This document shows, piece by piece, positions 24,488 through 33,455 of a stretch of 47,906 nucleotides of DNA. This DNA is from Pseudomonadota bacterium (GTDB lineage: Bacteria; Pseudomonadota; Alphaproteobacteria; Rhizobiales; Hyphomicrobiaceae): NCBI GenBank assembly GCA_018242215.1, contig JAFECG010000019.1, positions 611,994 through 659,899 on the forward strand. Direction: 5' to 3'. Each line of letters begins with the position of its first letter. The stretch's first letter is position 1. Both the position numbers and the translations under genes were made by a program. The notes beneath the pieces were generated by a model. The model ran no database searches, was not told the DNA's origin, and saw only the letters and a list, made by a program, of their open reading frames with translations.

Positions 24488-26290
24488 ATGACGTATCTGC
24501 TGCTTCAAACATTCCTGCTGTTGCTCGCGTCTTATTTTTTGGGCGCGTTCGTGGCCTGCGTGGTGAAGCGCGCGCTGTTCTCCGGCGATGCCGACGCATT
24601 GGTTCCCATCGAGGCCGACATTCCGATCCGGCCGCCGGTGGTCATGCCGCCGCAAACCGTGCGGCCGCGGATGTCATCGCCCATCGCTCAACCCGTTGCG
24701 CCGCGAGCGATCGATCCCGTGCAGCCGAAGATCGAGGTGCTGCGCAGGCCCGAGCCGCGCGCCGTGCCGGCGGTGCTCGATCCGTCCCGCTTCGAGCGTG
24801 CCCTTCATGGTCCAAATCCGAACGAAGGTATTCCGAGGATTGCGATTGTCGAACTAAGGCCCTCTGTTCTTAAGCCGGTCACGGGCATTTATCGTCCGCG
24901 GCCGCCCGAACCTCCTCCGGCTCCTCCTGTTATCGAGGAGTCCTTGCCGGAGGAGACTGTTCCGGAGGAGATTCAAGAGCGAGAGACTGCAGTCGAAACG
25001 GAAGCTCCCGCGCCGCGTCCTGGCGGCTTGGCAGCGCGATTGCGAGACGCGACGACTGCGGCCGCTGCCGGTGCAGTCGCGGCCGCAAAGGCGGCTGCGG
25101 CGGCATCTGCGGCCATTCCAGTCATGGTCTCCTCGCGGCGCGCTGCAGTTGACGAGCAAATTGAAGAGAAACCGACACCGGAGCCGGAGGAGCCGACACA
25201 CGTTTCTGGCGAGGATGTGTCTGAGATCGTTGGTGAGACTGTTGAGGCGCCCTCTATCGAACCAGTGGACGATAGCCAAGGCGCGGAAACGGAACCGATC
25301 GATGACATGCCGGCCAAGCCGGAAGCTGAAGTCGATGTCGAGCCTGAGGCGGCGCCAGAACCGGCATCTGCACCGAAGCCCGAGCCGCCTGTCGTGGCAC
25401 CTGCCGCAATCGAAGGTGGCGACGATTTCCAGCGCATCCGAGCCATCGACGGCGATATCGAACAAAAATTGAAAGCTCGCGGGGTCACGTACTTCGAACA
25501 TATCGCGGCATGGAATACATCCGATATCAAGCGGATCGGACAGGAACTCGAGATCCCTGGCAGAATCGATCGGGAACAATGGGTCGAGCAGGCGCAGATC
25601 CTGGCCAAGGGCGGCGAGACCTATTATTCGCGCAATCGCCGGGCGATGCTCAACGCAGCGTCGCCTGCGCCGCCTTCGGCGAATATCGCGGGAGCGGTGC
25701 TACAGCCGCGCGAGGACGGTCCCGTCAGCTCTTCGTCTGTGCCGTCTGAGAATGTGCAGCGGAAGGAAAGCCTGTCTGGCGTTGCCGCCGCCAATCAGGG
25801 CCGGTCGGTCGCGGAGATGGCAGCGGCCGCGGCGGCGGCCATAGCGGCTGCTTCGGCGAGCGTCACACGCGGACTGAAGCCTATCGAACCAATTTCACCG
25901 CTTTCGAAGGTCGACCCGAAAATATCGATCCCCGCTCGGATAACAGACGCCATCCGGGAAAAGGAAACAACGACGGTCTCCGTATCGATCGCCAAAGAAA
26001 CCGCGCCGCCAGAAGCCGGTGGCGACGGTCCTGCCGACGATCTCAAACGCATCCGCGGCATCGGCGTGCTCATCGAGAAACGCCTCAATGCAATTGGGGT
26101 CCGCCGCTACGAGCAGATCGCGAATTGGACCAGCGGCGATATCGATCGCGTCAGCCGGCTGCTGGAATTCAAGGGCCGCATCGAACGAGAGAGCTGGGTC
26201 GAGCAGGCGCGCATACTCGCAAGCGGCGGTCAGACGGAGTTTTCCCGTCGGGTCGATCGCGGCGAAGTCGATACTAGCCGCGAGACGTGA
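24488..26290 (+). CDS. Membrane protein with two helix-hairpin-helix-like modules
   Basis: The 600-residue product starts with one hydrophobic helix (about 4-26, LLLQTFLLLLASYFLGAFVA). A long Pro/Glu/Ala-rich region follows (40-310), with an Ala-rich helix near 188-211. Two related modules then occur at 312-377 and 517-582, each with RIR-x-I, a turn, a helix ending in G-x-x-x-[FY]E-x-IA-x-W, a DI-x-R helix and a W-V-E-Q-A-x-IL-A-x-GG end. Such modules resemble the HhH-like tails found on some alphaproteobacterial L21 and NuoE proteins. The first copy reads RAIDGDIEQKL where the second has RGIGVLIEKRL, so its hairpin is degenerate. Partner and substrate are unknown. Its 3' end overlaps the convergent hydrolase by 61 bases. 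Confidence 0.88.
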   Translation: MTYLLLQTFLLLLASYFLGAFVACVVKRALFSGDADALVPIEADIPIRPPVVMPPQTVRPRMSSPIAQPVAPRAIDPVQPKIEVLRRPEPRAVPAVLDPSRFERALHGPNPNEGIPRIAIVELRPSVLKPVTGIYRPRPPEPPPAPPVIEESLPEETVPEEIQERETAVETEAPAPRPGGLAARLRDATTAAAAGAVAAAKAAAAASAAIPVMVSSRRAAVDEQIEEKPTPEPEEPTHVSGEDVSEIVGETVEAPSIEPVDDSQGAETEPIDDMPAKPEAEVDVEPEAAPEPASAPKPEPPVVAPAAIEGGDDFQRIRAIDGDIEQKLKARGVTYFEHIAAWNTSDIKRIGQELEIPGRIDREQWVEQAQILAKGGETYYSRNRRAMLNAASPAPPSANIAGAVLQPREDGPVSSSSVPSENVQRKESLSGVAAANQGRSVAEMAAAAAAAIAAASASVTRGLKPIEPISPLSKVDPKISIPARITDAIREKETTTVSVSIAKETAPPEAGGDGPADDLKRIRGIGVLIEKRLNAIGVRRYEQIANWTSGDIDRVSRLLEFKGRIERESWVEQARILASGGQTEFSRRVDRGEVDTSRET

Positions 26291-27213
26291 CCGAAATCGC
26301 TGCCAGACAGTGTTCCGTAATGCATGCCATCGTTCGACTTATCCGATTGAGCAAAGAACGATGCCACTGCGGAGATCGTCGGCTCATCTCGCAGCAGAGG
26401 AGCATGGCCCTGCGCGGGGACCGTGTGGGCTGTGAGACGAGGGTGGCGTAGACCCATCTCTTCAACCGTTTTCTTCGACAGAAGATCGGAATTTTCTCCG
26501 CGCAGGACAAGGACAGGGACGCGCTTCATGGCTTCGAACTGCGGCCAGAGCTTCGGCGGCGGTCCATCAAGCGCAGATAGGCACTTGGAAAGCTTCGGGT
26601 CGTAGCCGCCGACCGGCTTGCCGTTCTTTTCATTAAAAATCTGATGCGCGACAGCCAGGACCTCGTCGTCAGTCATTTGCGGGAAGTCGCGTCGGAAAAG
26701 ATCGCCGATGATGCGCGCGGCGTCGTCCCAGTTCTTAGGCACCGGGACGCGACCGACATAGCCTGCTATGCGCGCAAGCCCCTCCGCCTCGATCACGGGG
26801 CCGATATCGTTCAGGACGACAGCGCCGAGAAGGGATGGCTGCGCCGCTGCGAGCACCATCGCAATGAGGCCGCCTCGGGACGTGCCGATGATGCCGGCAT
26901 GACGCAACCCCAGCATGAACATGAAATCGATGACGTCCTGCATTTCGATCGGCACGGCATAATTCTTCCAATCGGAATCGTACTCCGAAAGGCCGCGACC
27001 GCGGGTATCGAGCGTGAAGACGTCGCGCGGATTGGGGCCCTGGCTCAGGCTTCGGGCGATCGTATGAAAATCACGGCTGTTCCGCGTCAGACCTGCAAGG
27101 CACACGACGGGCCGCGCACGTGCGACGGTGTACGGGCGGTAGTGGCGGCCGTATAGCCGCAGGCCGTCGCGGCTGGTGAAATAGATCTCTTCGAATTCCT
27201 GGTCCGTTGCCAT
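26230..27213 (-). CDS. Alpha/beta hydrolase
   Basis: A 327-residue serine hydrolase of the alpha/beta fold. VVCLAGLTRNSRDF forms the oxyanion side, GTSRGGL holds the nucleophile Ser112, Asp243 in GENSDLLS is a good acid candidate, and His270 in AQGHAPLL completes the triad. The LDTRGRGLSEYD segment is typical of esterase/epoxide-hydrolase-like members. The last 40-odd residues are Ser/Arg-rich, lie beyond the fold and are encoded partly opposite the end of the HhH gene. Substrate is unknown. Its start lies 29 bases from the stop of the lytic transglycosylase on the same strand, so co-transcription is likely. Confidence 0.9.
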   Translation of the reverse strand: MATDQEFEEIYFTSRDGLRLYGRHYRPYTVARARPVVCLAGLTRNSRDFHTIARSLSQGPNPRDVFTLDTRGRGLSEYDSDWKNYAVPIEMQDVIDFMFMLGLRHAGIIGTSRGGLIAMVLAAAQPSLLGAVVLNDIGPVIEAEGLARIAGYVGRVPVPKNWDDAARIIGDLFRRDFPQMTDDEVLAVAHQIFNEKNGKPVGGYDPKLSKCLSALDGPPPKLWPQFEAMKRVPVLVLRGENSDLLSKKTVEEMGLRHPRLTAHTVPAQGHAPLLRDEPTISAVASFFAQSDKSNDGMHYGTLSGSDFGHVSRLVSTSPRSTRRENSV

Positions 27214-27241
27214 GCCCTGTAGCGCCTCGTGATGTGAGCTC

Positions 27242-29458
27242 TCAACCGTCGCTGTTGTTGTCGGCGACGCCTTCGCCGGGCTCGTTGTCCTTTGGGATTT
27301 TTGTGTCGCCGCGATCCCGCACGAGATCCTGTTGCAGACGGAGCGGGTTCTTTTCGCCGAGACGGGCGCGGTAGATTTGGATGTTCGCCAAGACTTTCGT
27401 CACGTAGTCGCGCGTTTCCATGATTGGGATGCGCTCGATCCAGTCGATCGGGTCGACTTTCGGATCTCGTGGATCGCCGAACTCCCGAACCCACTGGCGC
27501 GCCCGACCGGGGCCCGCGTTATACCCTGCGATGCCCAGAACGTAGGAACCGTCGAATTCGTTCATCCGGTCGGCGACGTAGGCGGAGCCGATCATGACGT
27601 TGTATTTCGGGTCCGATCGAAGCCGCGCGATCTGGCATTTGATTTTATAGTCGTGACAGACGTGACGCGCGGTCCCCGTCATGACCTGAAGGAGCCCTTT
27701 GGCGCCAGCGCCGGATACGATCTGAGAATCGAATTCCGTCTCCTGGCGTGCAATGCCAAGCAGAAACGCAAGCTCCGGCGGAGATCGCAAGGGCGTGTAT
27801 CCCGGGAACGGTTTCAAAGGATAACCGTAGGTCAGCAAATTTTGACCCTTTGCAATCGCGACTTTCGCGATGCGTAGGGACATCTGCGGATCGCCCAGCT
27901 CTTCGGCAAGATATGCGACCATGCCGACCTCGGCTTCGGTCGGAGCGGCGTTTCGCAGCCCGGCAAGCAACGTCCGCGTGATCTCGCGGGAGAGGCCGGC
28001 TTTTTGGGCAAGAACGAGCGCGCGGGCCACGTCCGACGACGTCAGCTTCCGAATTTGCGGCGAAGTCGGATCGGCTGGCGGGGAAATATCGAACCGCGTG
28101 CGGCGCGGATCGAGCATTTGCATCGCGAGGAGGCCGTGGAAGGTATCGCGGTTCTTGGCGGCGAGCCGATATTGCTCTGCGGCGGCCACCTTGTCGCCAC
28201 GCGCCGCTTCGACACGTCCAAGCCAGTAGTGCGCCTTGGCGCTGCTCAATGGGCCGTCGGCGGCAGTCACCATGTCCTTGAAATGGCGTTCGGCAAGCGC
28301 GGATTGCTTCAAGTAGCGGAATGCGATCCAGCCGGCCATGAACGTCTGTTCTTTGCGCGGATTGATCGTGATGGGGCCCGCGTCCTTGACGAGTTCATAA
28401 GCGAGCTTGGGGTTCCCGAGCTTCAACGCACCATAGGCGAGTTCGCGCCGTTCGGCCCACCATTCATCGAGAGCCGCAATCTTTTTCGGGTTCGGTGGAA
28501 TCGACAGAATGATCTGAGCCGCTTCCTCGATCTTCCCTGCTTTCCGCAACAGTTGCTCTTTGTGGAATGCGAGTCCGGCATCGTTGCTGCCGTCCGGGAG
28601 GGCATTCATCAGAGCTCGGGCGTTCGATGCCTTATTGAAGACCGCAAGGCGTGCGGCAGCTTTCTTCCGCTCGCTTACTGGCAGGAGCGGTATGAGGCGC
28701 TTTGCCAGCGCAACGCGCTCCGCGCGGTTGCCGGCATAGCGCACATCGTCCGTTACCAAGCGATCGAAGCGCCATTTGTGATCGGCGGGCGTCAAAAGGC
28801 TTCCGAAGCGATCGAGAAATCCGTTTTCGAGGGTTGGTGGAATGGACATTTCACGCCAGACCCTGGCGGCGAGTTTGCGTGCCTCGGCAACATTGCCTTC
28901 GGCGAGACTGGCGGACGCGAGCGCAGCATAGCCAGCGCCGGTTTCCGGTTTGGCGTTTGCGAAGTAGGATTTGATCCTTGCCGCGCTGCCGCCGTGCGTG
29001 AAGAGGGCCTCCTCGAAGCCTTCCGTGATCGTGGGCCGATCGGGCCAGGAAGGGTTGTTCCTCAGGAATGCCTGGAATTCCTCCGGCTCGCCAAGGCCGT
29101 CACGTAAACGGATCCAGTCGGCAAGCTTGCGGGCGATGGGATCGCTGATTTTGCTCTTGGCTTCCGCAAAAGCATTCAAATCCTTGGCGCGGACCGCCGA
29201 CGCCGCATCCCTTAACGCGGCAAGATCGCCGGGGTCGGGCGTCAGCGAGAGAAGGGGACTGAGGGCCGAATCAAGTTTCCGAAGCTGGGTCTTTTCCGCC
29301 GGCAGGGGTTGGGGCGCCGGAACTGCCTTGGTGGCACCGACGGCCGCGGCCGAGGCCGCTATCAGTGTCAGCCCGGCAACGATCATCCTTGCGGCAAGCC
29401 AGGACGTCGGCCGTGCAGGATAGCGAATTTGTGTTCCGGAATTTAGGCTTAGATGCAT
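27242..29458 (-). CDS. Soluble lytic murein transglycosylase
   Basis: A 738-residue periplasmic enzyme that cleaves peptidoglycan and forms 1,6-anhydroMurNAc ends. A signal segment lies near residues 25-44. The long helical superdomain (about 60-540, with TPR-like helices such as AHYWLGRVEAARGDKVAAAE) precedes the catalytic SLT domain, where Glu573 in GIARQETEFD is the catalytic acid, followed by GAKGLLQVMTGTA and YNAGPGRARQW. The gene runs leftward and is divergent from dapA. GGGGAG precedes the chosen ATG; a start at codon 25 would give a shorter, more usual signal peptide. Confidence 0.93.
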   Translation of the reverse strand: MHLSLNSGTQIRYPARPTSWLAARMIVAGLTLIAASAAAVGATKAVPAPQPLPAEKTQLRKLDSALSPLLSLTPDPGDLAALRDAASAVRAKDLNAFAEAKSKISDPIARKLADWIRLRDGLGEPEEFQAFLRNNPSWPDRPTITEGFEEALFTHGGSAARIKSYFANAKPETGAGYAALASASLAEGNVAEARKLAARVWREMSIPPTLENGFLDRFGSLLTPADHKWRFDRLVTDDVRYAGNRAERVALAKRLIPLLPVSERKKAAARLAVFNKASNARALMNALPDGSNDAGLAFHKEQLLRKAGKIEEAAQIILSIPPNPKKIAALDEWWAERRELAYGALKLGNPKLAYELVKDAGPITINPRKEQTFMAGWIAFRYLKQSALAERHFKDMVTAADGPLSSAKAHYWLGRVEAARGDKVAAAEQYRLAAKNRDTFHGLLAMQMLDPRRTRFDISPPADPTSPQIRKLTSSDVARALVLAQKAGLSREITRTLLAGLRNAAPTEAEVGMVAYLAEELGDPQMSLRIAKVAIAKGQNLLTYGYPLKPFPGYTPLRSPPELAFLLGIARQETEFDSQIVSGAGAKGLLQVMTGTARHVCHDYKIKCQIARLRSDPKYNVMIGSAYVADRMNEFDGSYVLGIAGYNAGPGRARQWVREFGDPRDPKVDPIDWIERIPIMETRDYVTKVLANIQIYRARLGEKNPLRLQQDLVRDRGDTKIPKDNEPGEGVADNNSDG

Positions 29459-29741
29459 TGCTCCCCATTGGGTGAAACGCCCTACTTGCCCGATCTTGCA
29501 GCAGGCTTAACGAACGCCTAATCTTACGAGGCTTGCGTCGCGCGCAGCGATACCCCGTATTAAGGGGTGTTATGGATGCTGAGGCAAGCGGTTCACGCCG
29601 CACGGGTGGCACGTGCGTGCGGCAAGACCGTGACCCATCGCCAGTATGGCATGAGTCCTTTCACGTTGATTTCCCGATCGAGGTGGGGATGCGCAGCACC
29701 GCACGGTGCCGCTCTCTTTCTTCGCAAACCAAGGCGAACGC

Positions 29742-30632
29742 ATGTTCAAGGGTTCAATCACGGCGCTCGTAACGCCGTTTCGCAATGGCAAGGTGGACGA
29801 AACCGCCTTCACGCGATTCATCGAGTGGCAGATTTCCGAAGGCACGCATGGTCTCGTGCCCGTCGGGACGACAGGTGAAAGCCCGACGCTCGACTATGAC
29901 GAGCACAAGCGTGTCATCGAACTTGCCATCGCCACTGCCAAAAAGCGTGTTCCCGTTATTGCCGGCACCGGCTCGAACGCAACAGACGAAGCGGTCGAGC
30001 TATCGCAATTCGCAGAGCGTGCGGGGGCCGACGCTGTGCTCATCGTGACGCCCTACTACAACAAGCCGTCGCAGGAAGGGCTCTATCAGCACTTCAAGGC
30101 GATCAACGACGCCATCAACATTCCGATCATTATCTACAACATTCCGGGCCGCTCGATCGTCGACATGTCGGTCGCGACGATGGCGCGGTGCTACGAGTTG
30201 AAGAATGTGGTCGGCGTCAAGGATGCGACTGCCAACCTTGCGCGGCCGTCGCAGATCCGTGCCCTTCTCGGGCCGGAATTCTGCCAGCTTTCCGGCGAAG
30301 ACGCGACGGCACTGGGCTTCATGGCTCACGGCGGCGCGGGCTGTATTTCCGTGGCATCGAACGTCGCGCCGCGGCTTTGTTCCGACTTCCAGAATGCCTG
30401 CATGGCGGGCGATTTCAAGAAGGCGCTTGCCATACATGATCGCCTGATGCCACTGCACGAAGTTCTTTTCATCGAAACCAATCCTGCGCCCGTAAAGTAT
30501 GCCGTATCGCGGCTCGGTTTCGGAACAGCAGAGATGCGCCTGCCGATGGTGCCACTCACCGAAGCGTCACGGCGCGCGATCGACAAAGTCTTGAGCGATC
30601 TCGATCTCGTAAGTGCGAAAGCCGCCGAGTAG
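29742..30632 (+). CDS. dapA: 4-hydroxy-tetrahydrodipicolinate synthase
   Basis: DapA condenses pyruvate with aspartate semialdehyde, the first committed step to diaminopimelate and lysine. The 296-residue protein has [10 protein letters not shown] with Thr43/Thr44, Tyr132 in IYNIPGRS and the Schiff-base Lys160 in GVKDAT. The ATG at 29742 gives the standard opening [13 protein letters not shown]; an upstream in-frame start would add 12 unrelated residues. The gene precedes smpB by 26 bases. Diaminopimelate links it loosely to the peptidoglycan enzyme encoded divergently. Confidence 0.97.
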   Translation: MFKGSITALVTPFRNGKVDETAFTRFIEWQISEGTHGLVPVGTTGESPTLDYDEHKRVIELAIATAKKRVPVIAGTGSNATDEAVELSQFAERAGADAVLIVTPYYNKPSQEGLYQHFKAINDAINIPIIIYNIPGRSIVDMSVATMARCYELKNVVGVKDATANLARPSQIRALLGPEFCQLSGEDATALGFMAHGGAGCISVASNVAPRLCSDFQNACMAGDFKKALAIHDRLMPLHEVLFIETNPAPVKYAVSRLGFGTAEMRLPMVPLTEASRRAIDKVLSDLDLVSAKAAE

Positions 30633-30658
30633 TAGGGACCGCTGGAAAGCGTTACGTC

Positions 30659-31132
30659 ATGGCCTCCAAACGCGACGACGGTACGACGCTTGTCGCCGAG
30701 AACCGTAAGGCGCGGCATGAGTATTTCATCACCGACAGCTGGGAAGCGGGCATCGCTCTTCTCGGATCGGAGGTGAAATCGCTTCGCCGCGGTCAATCGA
30801 ACATCGCGGAGAGCTACGCCTCCGTCGAGGACGGCGGCATCTGGCTGATCAACAGCTACATCGCGGAATATCCTGGCGCTGCACTCTTCCCACATGAGCC
30901 CCGTCGCAAGCGGCAGCTTCTTTTGCACGCGACCGAGATCCATAAAATCGGTATCGCCGTGGAGCGGAAGGGGATGACGCTGGTGCCGCTCGAGCTTTAT
31001 TTCAACGAGAAGGGTCGCGCCAAGGTGAAGCTCGGTCTTGCCCAAGGCAAGAACCACGCGGATAAGCGGCAGGACGCTGCCAAGCGCGATTGGAACCGGC
31101 AAAAAGCGCGCCTCATGCGTGAAAAAGGCTGA
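30659..31132 (+). CDS. smpB: SsrA-binding protein
   Basis: SmpB binds tmRNA and brings it to stalled ribosomes for trans-translation. The 157-residue protein has the OB-fold core: [37 protein letters not shown] and KLLLH-like [10 protein letters not shown]. The basic C-terminal tail ([21 protein letters not shown]) occupies the mRNA channel in known structures; the Trp near the end fits. The tmRNA gene itself is not in the window. dapA-smpB adjacency is common in alphaproteobacteria. Confidence 0.96.
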   Translation: MASKRDDGTTLVAENRKARHEYFITDSWEAGIALLGSEVKSLRRGQSNIAESYASVEDGGIWLINSYIAEYPGAALFPHEPRRKRQLLLHATEIHKIGIAVERKGMTLVPLELYFNEKGRAKVKLGLAQGKNHADKRQDAAKRDWNRQKARLMREKG

Positions 31133-31192
31133 CGTTGCGCTTGGCGCGCAGAGCTAGCGATCGATCGTGCGGCAGAGAATGGAACCAGAGCA

Positions 31193-31747
31193 ATGCAAGC
31201 AACTTCGCCCTGGGCAGCGCCGGTCGATGATAATGGGGCCCGGCATCTGATCGCCGGCACGCGATTGCCCGATATCAGCCTTCCTGCGACGCGGGGTGCC
31301 GATGTCAATCTTACGCGGTATCAGGAACGTGCCATCGTTTTCGTCTATCCGATGACGGGAACACCCGGGGTCGCAAATCCACCGGGTTGGGACATCATTC
31401 CAGGCGCTCACGGCTCGACACCTGAAGCGGAAGGCTTTCGCGACGCCTATGCCGAGCTAGAACTGATGGGATACGAGGTCTTCGGGCTCAGCGCGCAATC
31501 TTCAGAAGATCAGCACGCATTTGCGGTTCGGACCGGCATTCCGTATTTGCTTTTGAGTGATGAGGCGTTTGCCTTTGCTGACGCGCTCGATCTGCCTCGG
31601 TTTTCCACGGGAGGCGCTACCTATCTCAAGCGTCTCACCATGATCGTTCGAAACGGCATTATTTATCGCGTCATTTACCCCGTCTACGAACCAGCCGAGC
31701 ACGCCCGCGAGCTTGTGAAGTCGCTCACCCCAACTCCTGCTTTATAG
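31193..31747 (+). CDS. Cysteine-free peroxiredoxin-like (redoxin) protein
   Basis: The 184-residue protein has the thioredoxin-fold redoxin layout of the group with a G-x-PG-x-x-x-P-x-GWD-x-IPGA loop: VFVYPMTGTPGVANPPGWD, then IPGAHGSTPEAEGFRDAYAEL. In the relatives I know, the second stretch reads GCTPQSC and carries the peroxidatic Cys; here the Cys positions are Ser and Glu, and the entire protein contains no cysteine. FGLSAQSSEDQ, LLLSDEAFAFADAL and TYLKRLTMIVRNG complete the fold. Thiol peroxidase activity is therefore not expected. Role unknown: perhaps a binding or regulatory redoxin. The 3' end overlaps the convergent uracil-DNA glycosylase gene by 23 bases. Confidence 0.85.
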   Translation: MQATSPWAAPVDDNGARHLIAGTRLPDISLPATRGADVNLTRYQERAIVFVYPMTGTPGVANPPGWDIIPGAHGSTPEAEGFRDAYAELELMGYEVFGLSAQSSEDQHAFAVRTGIPYLLLSDEAFAFADALDLPRFSTGGATYLKRLTMIVRNGIIYRVIYPVYEPAEHARELVKSLTPTPAL

Positions 31748-32384
31748 CGTTGAAGACGGCGCGGAACATGGCGGGCGTCAGCCGCCTCGTATTGGTGTTG
31801 TAGCGCGAGCAGTGAAAACTATCATAGAGCACCAGACCTTGTGAAAGTTCGTGGCGTGCGCCGTGCGCGAATGGATGAAGCGTCTTCCGCTTCTCCAAAG
31901 CGGTGAGCGTTTGGTCGTGCGCAATGCGCCCGAGGGCGAGAATGATCTTAAGCTTCGGAAGGCTGGCCAGCCGAGCTTCAAAGAACGGCCGGCAATTGGC
32001 GATCTCTTTCGGCTCCGGCTTGTTTTCGGGCGGGACGCAGCGGACAGCGTTCGTAATCATGCAATCACGCAGCTTGAGGCCATCATCCACGCACGCGCGA
32101 TATTCGCCTTCGGCAAATCCGTAATCGATCAGAGTTTCATAGAGAAGATCGCCGGCATAATCCCCGGTGAACGGGCGACCAGTGCGATTAGCGCCGTTAC
32201 GTCCGGGCGCGAGGCCCACAATCAACAGGCGCGCGTTGGGAGTTCCGAATGACGGCACGGCGCCGTTGAACCACTGGGGTTCCTGAAGCTCGTTTTCCTT
32301 ACGATAGGTGACAAGTCGCGGGCAGCGCGTGCATTTCGGCGGAGCCTCAGGGCCAAAGGGAATCTCGGCCGCTGCGGCGCTCAT
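31725..32384 (-). CDS. Uracil-DNA glycosylase, family 5 (UdgB-like)
   Basis: The 219-residue enzyme removes uracil and possibly other deaminated bases from DNA. Four cysteines in the family [4Fe-4S] arrangement are Cys18, Cys21 (CTRC), Cys116 (AVRCVPPENK) and Cys131. Motif 1, GLAPGRNGANRTGRPFTGD, at 57-75 resembles family 5, which lacks the catalytic Asp/Glu/Asn of the other families. Motif 2 is HCSRYN at 191-196, where HPSxxN is usual. The gene starts 27 bases after the NYN gene's stop on the same strand, so the two are probably co-transcribed. Confidence 0.92.
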   Translation of the reverse strand: MSAAAAEIPFGPEAPPKCTRCPRLVTYRKENELQEPQWFNGAVPSFGTPNARLLIVGLAPGRNGANRTGRPFTGDYAGDLLYETLIDYGFAEGEYRACVDDGLKLRDCMITNAVRCVPPENKPEPKEIANCRPFFEARLASLPKLKIILALGRIAHDQTLTALEKRKTLHPFAHGARHELSQGLVLYDSFHCSRYNTNTRRLTPAMFRAVFNAIKQELG

Positions 32385-32411
32385 CGATCCGTGCTCTTAT
32401 TGAGGGACGGC

Positions 32412-33071
32412 TCAGACTTCTTCTTCGGCGAAGTCGTCGTCGCCCTGATACGTCGGCTCCCGTGACGCCGTAATGGGACCGCGGCCCGAATAGCCTCGTC
32501 CTTCGCGCGTGGATCGGCCGCCGTTGGCGCTGCCGCCACCACCCTGTGCTCGTCCAACCTGGTCTTCGAGTTCGGCCAGATCAATGAATTGGTCGGCCTG
32601 GCGGCGCAACTCATCGGCGACCATTGGCGGCTGCGTCTGCAAAGTTGAGACGACGCTAACGCGCTTTCCCTTCTGCTGAAGGGCTGCGACGAGGCTGCGG
32701 AAATCGCCATCGCCCGAGAAAATGACGATGTGATCAAGGTTGTCGGCCAAGCGCATCGCGTCGACCGCAAGCTCGATATCCATATTGCCTTTGACTTTGC
32801 GCCGGCCCGTCGTGTCGGTGAATTCTTTCGTCGGCTTCGTCACCATCGAGAAGCCGTTGTAGTCGAGCCAATCGATCAAGGGGCGGATAGAGGAATATTC
32901 CTGCTCTTCCGCAAGGGCGGTGTAATAGAGCGCCCGGATCAGATGGCCTTTCTGCCGGAAAAGTCCCAACAGCCGCTTATAGTCGATATCGAACCCCAAC
33001 GACTTCGCGGTGGCATACAAGTTTGCGCCATCGATAAAGAGCGCAATACGTTCTGTGGGGTAAAAATGCAT
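32412..33071 (-). CDS. NYN-domain (LabA/DUF88-like) putative RNase
   Basis: A 219-residue protein with a PIN-like NYN nuclease fold: LFIDGANLY (Asp14, Asn17), GNMDIELAVDAM (Asp98) and FSGDGDFRSLV (Asp121, Asp123), all candidate metal ligands. Known members cleave or bind RNA. The core ends near residue 165; the remaining 50 residues are Gly/Arg/Ser-rich (GGGGSANGGRSTREGRG) with an acidic end, a composition that often binds RNA. It is divergent from rpoZ and precedes the glycosylase gene on the same strand. Confidence 0.92.
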   Translation of the reverse strand: MHFYPTERIALFIDGANLYATAKSLGFDIDYKRLLGLFRQKGHLIRALYYTALAEEQEYSSIRPLIDWLDYNGFSMVTKPTKEFTDTTGRRKVKGNMDIELAVDAMRLADNLDHIVIFSGDGDFRSLVAALQQKGKRVSVVSTLQTQPPMVADELRRQADQFIDLAELEDQVGRAQGGGGSANGGRSTREGRGYSGRGPITASREPTYQGDDDFAEEEV

Positions 33072-33455
33072 TGTCGTTTCCTGAGTAGACTTCGTACTGA
33101 ACAGCGTCCAGATACCTCGCTTACAAGATCGTTGAGAAAACCACTTCGCTCCAGGCTACAAAGACTTGATGATCTTGGCGGATGAGGTTTCTACGGCGTA
33201 GAATGCCGCCTCTGCAAGGGCTATCAGATGTGAGTGTCAATCAACAATTGTGACAAATAGTCTGTATCGAATTTTTTGCACCAAATTTTCAGTATTACCA
33301 GCCCGTTTTTCACTGATCGCCAGACCTTCTACTTGATAAAGGAGGTTAAACGTGGCAAGCAGGCACCAACGCGGCGCTGAAAGGCTGTCTCGAACGCTTG
33401 TTTGCGCCCCCAACGCCCCTCTAGAGCACTGTTTTACCAAGGGAAGGTCCAGCCC
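33072..33455. other. 384-base gap between the NYN gene and rpoZ
   Basis: Divergent intergenic region that must contain the promoters of the NYN-udg pair and of rpoZ. It is AT-rich around 33235-33320, with runs such as AATTTTTTGCACC. A near-consensus ribosome binding site at 33338-33347 precedes a GTG at 33352 that opens a frame overlapping rpoZ. I could not settle on a -35/-10 pair. Confidence 0.45.
33338..33354 (+). promoter_or_regulatory. Strong orphan ribosome binding site upstream of rpoZ
   Basis: AAAGGAGGTT at 33338-33347 is followed by GTG at 33352, six bases beyond the GGAGG core. The frame runs 72 codons to 33570 and so overlaps rpoZ out of frame. The encoded peptide is Ser/Arg/Pro-rich and looks unlike a folded protein. 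It may be a leader peptide or a chance match. Confidence 0.4.

Noticed and set aside
28004-29107. Rightward open frame of 367 codons opposite the lytic transglycosylase
   Set aside because: The minus strand encodes a clear SLT enzyme with helical domain throughout; the antisense product has no recognisable features.
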